Below are positions 55,060 to 55,239 of a stretch of DNA of 55,239 nt, piece after piece. The DNA is from a virus: positions 1 to 55,239 of the IMG/VR virus record IMGVR_UViG_3300045109_000002. One strand, 5' to 3'. The position numbers and the translations under genes are program-made. The number at the start of each line of letters is the position of its first letter. The first letter of the stretch is position 1. The notes under the pieces were generated by a model. It did no database searches. It was not told where the DNA came from and saw only the letters and a list, made by a program, of their open reading frames with translations.

Positions 55060-55239
55060 TTTCGCTCCTCGCACAGAAACTCAACTTTTGCCCCTATCGG
55101 CGTAAGTATCTGCACATAGTTCTTGTCCACGCTCTCGATTACCGCATGGTCACCGTAGACGAAGCAGCGCGGCGCCCTGGCGTAAGGCGCTGCAAAATAA
55201 TATTGCACTCCTACGATCTGTCCGCTCGAAGCGAAGACG
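55056..55239 (-). CDS. Partial gene, C-terminal end only
   Basis: About 60 codons up to TGA at 55056-55058; the start lies beyond the window. Sequence [20 protein letters not shown], then [20 protein letters not shown] and VEFLCEER, beta-rich. No family is recognised. A direct join with the gene broken at position 1 puts the frames out by one base, so they are probably different genes. Confidence 0.5.
   Translation of the reverse strand, partial: VFASSGQIVGVQYYFAAPYARAPRCFVYGDHAVIESVDKNYVQILTPIGAKVEFLCEERK

Noticed and set aside
1-55239. Circular closure of the window (gene at 1 joined to gene ending at 55056)
   Set aside because: A direct join shifts the frame by one base and gives an early stop, and no terminal repeat was seen.
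1-55239. CRISPR array, integrase, transposase or rRNA
   Set aside because: None was found; no regular repeat-spacer array and no integrase motif was recognised, so lysogeny is not supported.

Overview
The window looks like most of the genome of a lytic, podovirus-type tailed phage, or a provirus-free environmental phage contig. It holds a terminase, portal, scaffold, major capsid protein, adaptor, nozzle-type tail protein and large internal virion proteins, but no tape measure, tail tube or sheath. Nothing resembling an integrase or a lysogeny repressor was seen. The host cannot be named from the sequence. Ejection-type internal proteins, SD motifs of the AGGAGG type and TTGACA-type promoters point to an ordinary bacterium, probably with a diderm envelope. 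An ATPase of the proteasomal ARC/Mpa type hints at lineages that carry such ATPases, but that is inference.

Layout. Positions 1-25.4 kb are read leftward. In transcription order they run: small DNA-binding and zinc-ribbon genes, terminase, portal, scaffold, capsid, decoration, adaptor, nozzle, internal virion proteins and two large beta-helix-type receptor-binding proteins. The leftmost of these runs off the window. Two free-standing HNH genes and one LAGLIDADG gene sit between these genes with almost no spare bases. A very compact pair of overlapping divergent promoters at 25.41-25.46 kb separates this arm from the rightward arm.

The rightward arm (25.5-52.7 kb) begins with small genes. It then has a remarkable stretch of about 1.4 kb (26.73-28.13 kb) with no convincing gene and a dense series of perfect hairpins, probably a large structured non-coding RNA. 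Next come many small genes, often zinc-ribbon proteins, and a phage-encoded AAA+ ATPase with coiled coil, OB-like domains and AAA module in the ARC/Mpa/PAN style. A short leftward island (34.8-36.2 kb) carries a RepA/RecA-like P-loop ATPase next to repeated TGTCGCA motifs. A paralogue array at 36.3-39.8 kb contains several broken reading frames. Beyond it lie a RecB/Cas4-like nuclease, a double-HTH protein, an ECF-like sigma factor, a Sak4-like ATPase, a probable single-strand-binding-type protein and a uracil-DNA-glycosylase/family A DNA polymerase fusion interrupted by an HNH intein.

The arm ends with small membrane or secreted proteins, a tRNA-Arg(TCT) and a strong terminator at 53.05-53.09 kb. 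A second leftward block (53.09-55.24 kb) holds a peptidase M15-type endolysin, a membrane/coiled-coil protein (possible holin or spanin partner), a collagen-like fibre with signal peptide and the end of one further gene.

The strongest candidates for something new are the large structured RNA, the ARC/Mpa-like ATPase, a canonical minus-one frameshift signal (CCCTTTC plus a downstream 8-bp stem) at 46.82 kb that would fuse two reading frames, and the tiny paired Arg/Lys-rich peptide genes at 18.8-18.9 kb. All functional names come from motifs read by eye; no database search was possible.
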